A stretch of DNA of 64,000 nucleotides from contig NJBM01000009.1 in NCBI GenBank assembly GCA_005223045.1, positions 167,192 through 231,191 of the forward strand. Reading direction: 5' to 3'. Each line of letters starts with the position of its first letter. Position 1 is the stretch's first letter. A model generated the notes under the pieces. That model ran no database searches. It saw nothing but the letters and a program-made list of their open reading frames with translations, and had not been told where the DNA came from. Positions 61,012 to 64,000 of the stretch are shown here, in pieces. The stretch comes from Planctomycetes bacterium B3_Pla (GTDB taxonomy: Bacteria; Planctomycetota; Phycisphaerae; Sedimentisphaerales; Anaerobacaceae). Made by a program: the position numbers and the translations under genes.

Positions 61012-61638
61012 TCACATCCGGTGTTTCAGGTACTTCGTGCTTGCAGACAAGTAAACCTCCATGCGTTGCTCCAGAGTGTGCAACTTTCGCACTTTTCTTG
61101 TTGGTCTGCCCTGGTAAGTCCACCGATTGATCTGGCTGCGTAACTCCTCCATCTGCCTTTCAGTTCTCAGCACACCACCGAAAGCGCCGAACATTCCCGA
61201 TCTCGTTTCATTTCGACTTTCATAAGAAAGATCATAACAGTGCCGACAACCAAAATAGCTTGCACCGGGCGCTTTGTACAGCTTTGCTACCCTCCGGCCA
61301 CAGTAAACGCCGCCCTTGCTGAGAGGACATACGAACCAGTATCGGACCCCGCCAAGATTGCACGGTGTTGTCGTAAGGCTGACCCTGTAATCGTACTCAG
61401 TTTTCTCCCCTGAATTGCGGTCTGTGGTAGTGTATTGAAATCTGATGTAGTTCTCGCCGTCCAGAGTTGAAACGGTAACACCTATGCTGGCTGTTTGCTC
61501 GCCATTGTAGTTTTTCCAGGAGATTGTACCGGACATGCAGCAAGGCTCTGAGAAATAGTCATGCTTTTTCAGAAATGATATGCTGACGCTTCTGCAATCT
61601 TCTGCCGTATCCTTCTTGTCAAAGTAATATCTGCCCAT
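61012..61638 (-). CDS. Element-encoded protein with zinc-ribbon-like core
   Basis: 208 residues. The N-terminal third is beta-rich. Two cysteine pairs, in RYWFVCPLSKGGVYCGRRVA and SYFGCRHCYDLSYESRNETR, suggest a zinc ribbon. The C-terminal part is basic and helical (EELRSQINRWTYQGRPTRKV). It stands at the downstream end of the four-gene minus-strand set that starts with the serine recombinase, so is probably part of that mobile element. A tandem fragment of a relative lies just beyond its stop. Function unknown. Confidence 0.6.
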   Translation of the reverse strand: MGRYYFDKKDTAEDCRSVSISFLKKHDYFSEPCCMSGTISWKNYNGEQTASIGVTVSTLDGENYIRFQYTTTDRNSGEKTEYDYRVSLTTTPCNLGGVRYWFVCPLSKGGVYCGRRVAKLYKAPGASYFGCRHCYDLSYESRNETRSGMFGAFGGVLRTERQMEELRSQINRWTYQGRPTRKVRKLHTLEQRMEVYLSASTKYLKHRM

Positions 61639-61729
61639 GTATTTTTCTTTTTTCTCTTTTCTTTGCCGAAATCATTAGGGATTCTGCACACATAACGACC
61701 ATACAAAACTGCGAAACAAACCCATTAAA

Positions 61730-62656
61730 TCATGCATTGTGTCCTGTATTGACGTCTAAATCGACTTCTACAGGCGGAGGAACGTTATCTCCAGCCCGCA
61801 ATCTTTGTAGTCTCTCCAACTGATTCACGGCCTTGTACAACTGCCTTTCTATAGCTCCCTCGTACCGCAGCAGCCGGTCCAATTCGTGTCTCGATGGAAT
61901 ATTGCCCAGCTTTTTGATGACCTGGAGCCTGAGCTTGTTCTTCTGTTTCTGTTTCTCCAAACGGGCAATTTCCTTTTTGTGAGGCTTTGCGTTGTCATCA
62001 CATAGTCCGATGAGCTTTGTCCATATGCGGGCATCGCTCCACCCTTCCTTGGTGTTCAGGAATTCCCTGATTCCTTTCGGTGCCATGAGCTGTTCACTGT
62101 CGTCGTCATCGGGCAAAAGGTGGCAAATGTCTTCATACAAGCACTCCCAGTTTTCTTCCCAGTCGTAGATCTCTTCAAGAGGCTTGCCGGCCTTGTACAT
62201 CTTAGTCAGTTCCCGTTTGTCCTTCTTCCAGTACTCAATTCCTTCCTTGTGCTCTGCAATCTCCCGGTCAATTTCATCATCTGCCTCATTCACCTTCTTG
62301 TGCTGCCAATCCTCTTCACCGTAGAAATCGTCTGCTGCAGTATCCAATTCCTTTCTGATAAGGCCCACCTCATATCTGTATGCCCTGCGCAGCCGCCAGT
62401 AGGCAACGGCCACTTTTTCAACCAGCATTTCTTCCAGAGTCCCGGCCGGAGCAAGCTGGGCCTTCAGGTCTACCAAGAGAGCATTGAACTCTTCGGGATC
62501 CTCGGCGCCTTCGCCCACAGTGATGACTACTTCCTTGGCAAGCAATCCGTGCTTCAGAGCGTTGTACTTCACTATTGCCTTGCCTTCGGGGGTCTTGACG
62601 CCGGCTTTTCGGGCATTCTTCTTGTTGGCTTTCAATTGCTTTTCTGACACGGTCAT
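61730..62656 (-). CDS. Element-encoded conserved hypothetical protein
   Basis: 308 residues. The N-terminus KKNARKAGVKTPEGKAIVKY then NALKHGLLAKEVVI is a pattern found repeatedly at the start of planctomycete mobile-element proteins (N-x-R-x-x-G-x-x-T-x-E-G-K...N-x-x-x-H-G-L). The rest is a highly charged helical protein (EKVAVAYWRLRRAYRYEVGL; AEHKEGIEYWKKDKRELTKM) with no known catalytic motif. It follows the 69-residue ORF by 11 bp and has GGAG upstream. It probably works with the recombinase operon; function not assigned. Confidence 0.65.
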   Translation of the reverse strand: MTVSEKQLKANKKNARKAGVKTPEGKAIVKYNALKHGLLAKEVVITVGEGAEDPEEFNALLVDLKAQLAPAGTLEEMLVEKVAVAYWRLRRAYRYEVGLIRKELDTAADDFYGEEDWQHKKVNEADDEIDREIAEHKEGIEYWKKDKRELTKMYKAGKPLEEIYDWEENWECLYEDICHLLPDDDDSEQLMAPKGIREFLNTKEGWSDARIWTKLIGLCDDNAKPHKKEIARLEKQKQKNKLRLQVIKKLGNIPSRHELDRLLRYEGAIERQLYKAVNQLERLQRLRAGDNVPPPVEVDLDVNTGHNA

Positions 62657-62667
62657 GGCTAATCTCC

Positions 62668-62877
62668 TTAGTTGGCGGTTTGAACTAATGCTTTGATCGC
62701 GGCTGTGATGTGTTGCGGAAGATCATGCCAAACAGTGACAATTTCAGCCAGTCCGGCAGGCATGTCTTGAAGCTGATCCCCGGCAGTTTTTTGAGATTTT
62801 TTGTAAGCTGGTTTGTAATCGCCTTTTTGGGCACTTTGTAAGTCTTTTTTATTGCAGGACTTACCGTTTTTGGCCAC
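62668..62877 (-). CDS. Short recombinase-associated ORF with conserved C-terminal motif
   Basis: 69 residues. The basic N-terminal half (KNGKSCNKKDLQSAQKGDYK) is followed by GLAEIVTVWHDLPQHITAAI then KALVQTAN, which matches the end of the ORF at 36693-36857 (19 of 30 aligned residues identical, including LA-x-IV-x-VW, LP-x-HI and AAIKALVQ). It lies 114 bp behind the serine recombinase and 11 bp before the 308-residue protein. The invariant aromatic/Leu-Pro/helix arrangement suggests a small helical protein-interaction module. No family known to me. Confidence 0.6.
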   Translation of the reverse strand: MAKNGKSCNKKDLQSAQKGDYKPAYKKSQKTAGDQLQDMPAGLAEIVTVWHDLPQHITAAIKALVQTAN

Positions 62878-62991
62878 CGGACATTGAAAACGATGCGAAA
62901 AAACCAGCTTTTTCTGGCGAAAATCGTGGGTGGGCAGAAGGCCGATAGTCTGCCAGTGGCAGCAATCATCTGGGCACGTTGGGGACGCTTT

Positions 62992-64000
62992 TCAAATAGA
63001 GGTTGTGGACGCTCGAGTCGCTTGAAGATTTCCTACTGGTACAAGATAGATGGCAAGTTTGATTTTCCCGTTGGGCTTGTCGACGCTTATCTTCTCGACA
63101 CATTGTCTCAGGGCAACAAGCTTCTCCTGGGGCACACCCTCGCGGAGTACGAATTCGAGACCGGCTAAGAACTTCATCGAATCCGATACCATGCTATTGA
63201 TTTCATCCCGCGAGAGTGAAAGCCGATCCAGTTCTTCGAGCCTGGCTTCGAGTTGATACTTCTGCTGTTTCAATTCGCCCAATCGCCGGTCCACGAACTC
63301 TCGATTGGTCGAGGTTATGTTGTCCAGCAGGTTGTTGATAGTTTTGCTGATCTTATTGAGTTCCCGCTGGGCCCGTTTGCGAGCAGCAACGAATTCTTCT
63401 GCTTCTGAGCCGATCTGAGCCTTCACAGCTTCAGCCAGCTTCTTACGCCCTCCTTTCTCCAGAAACGGCTTATAGGAATCCAAAACAACCTTGATAACCG
63501 TTTCCTCCAGGACCTTCTGCGGGACAGCATTCATTTCACAGACGCTCCTGCCCTTGGTAATGTATCCTCCGCAGCCATAATAGAACGTCTTCACCCGCGT
63601 CCCATCTAATCGCTTCTTACCTTTGGCTTTGGTGACGCCCTGATACCGACTACCACAAAGACTGCATTTCATGAGACCCGAAAGAATGAACCGACTGCGT
63701 TGGCCATTCCAGGTTCTTCCATGAGTATTAGCTCTTGAGAAGCGCTGGCGCTGGTCTATTGAATTGGTATGACTTTCAAGCCTTTGCCTGATCTGCTCAA
63801 ACAGCCGCCGGCTTATCAATGGTGGATGGGCATCACGAACGACAATCCAGTCTTCTTTCTGGTTGGGCACTAATCGTGCCCCGTGTACATTCTCTCGGTC
63901 TACCGCTTGTCCGTGGCTGATCCTGTGGAATCGGCCATCCCTGCGACGATTCCAGACCATATCGCCCACGTAGATGGGATTAAACAGGATAGCTCTTATG
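62992..64000 (-). CDS. Large serine recombinase, N-terminus beyond window edge
   Basis: 336 visible residues of a large serine integrase/resolvase. Frame is open through the edge and reads RAILFNPIYVGDMVWNRRRD, the recombinase domain. The zinc beta-ribbon domain follows (FILSGLMKCSLCGSRYQG; YYGCGGYITKGRSVCEM, four Cys), then a long coiled coil (~190-270; AARKRAQRELNKISKTINNL), as expected for phage-type serine integrases. The N-terminal catalytic resolvase domain lies to the right of the window. It is the first gene of a minus-strand set with 62668-62877, 61730-62656 and 61012-61638. Target site not identified. Confidence 0.9.
   Translation of the reverse strand, partial: IRAILFNPIYVGDMVWNRRRDGRFHRISHGQAVDRENVHGARLVPNQKEDWIVVRDAHPPLISRRLFEQIRQRLESHTNSIDQRQRFSRANTHGRTWNGQRSRFILSGLMKCSLCGSRYQGVTKAKGKKRLDGTRVKTFYYGCGGYITKGRSVCEMNAVPQKVLEETVIKVVLDSYKPFLEKGGRKKLAEAVKAQIGSEAEEFVAARKRAQRELNKISKTINNLLDNITSTNREFVDRRLGELKQQKYQLEARLEELDRLSLSRDEINSMVSDSMKFLAGLEFVLREGVPQEKLVALRQCVEKISVDKPNGKIKLAIYLVPVGNLQATRASTTSI

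Noticed and set aside
60764..61054. 96-codon plus-strand ORF
   Set aside because: It is the antisense of the paralogue fragment on the minus strand, whose translation shows clear similarity to the neighbouring gene.
1..64000. CRISPR array or diversity-generating retroelement
   Set aside because: No regularly spaced repeats and no reverse transcriptase gene were seen.

Overview
This window looks like a chromosomal segment of a planctomycete, most likely of the Phycisphaerae/Sedimentisphaerales type (inference from gene content). The signs are the density of secreted carbohydrate-active and surface genes (DUF1080, DUF4038/DUF5060, LamG, GEVED, a dockerin-like tail, a Tat-exported Gfo/Idh/MocA oxidoreductase, a PQQ-like beta-propeller), orphan regulators, and mobile-element proteins typical of that phylum. 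The standard genetic code is used.

Region 1 (1-23.4 kb) is largely conserved core chromosome: the 3' part of clpC, an RNase HI-PurN fusion, a coiled-coil zinc-ribbon protein, an M20 peptidase, a DUF4038-type hydrolase and a subtilase. Then comes a compact minus-strand operon of seven redox genes (ArsR, anchored thioredoxin, CcdA, cytochrome b, Tat-exported flavoprotein, DUF318-type permease, CxxC thioredoxin) with a 32-bp inverted repeat at its head. It is followed by rpoN, recR, dnaX, a small SRP RNA, a ferredoxin, proC, a flavoredoxin, a sigma-70 factor with an extra N-terminal DNA-binding part, and a corrinoid protein.

Region 2 (23.7-36.6 kb) is carbohydrate-oriented: a degenerate amidase-like protein, an AT-rich HEPN-like orphan, a 1110-residue two-module polysaccharide enzyme, a GntP permease, and a co-directional series DUF1080 - Gfo/Idh/MocA - PQQ-like propeller - double DUF1080. 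The last gene runs without a stop into the antisense of a tRNA 3' half, which marks the left edge of an integrated element.

Region 3 (36.6-55 kb) is accessory. It holds a phage-like HTH gene pair, an integron integrase with attI-like repeats just downstream, a LamG pseudogene, an IS1380 element, and an efflux operon: one long TolC-like protein, three tandem membrane-fusion proteins and one MacB-type permease with no ATPase. A broken ORF, a DDE integrase-core transposase, small cysteine-rich proteins and an atypical FixJ-like regulator follow.

Region 4 (55-64 kb) has a two-repeat GEVED/dockerin surface protein, a 46-residue lipoprotein lying between two copies of a ~115-bp direct repeat, a LamG protein, and the left part of a second element whose large serine recombinase runs off the right edge.

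The observations I rate highest are: a ~62-bp leader present upstream of two unrelated operons, each time ending in a mini-ORF coupled to the next gene; the exported-flavin redox operon; the triplicated membrane-fusion proteins without ATPase; the integron integrase with adjacent repeats; and a shared short ORF in the two mobile elements.
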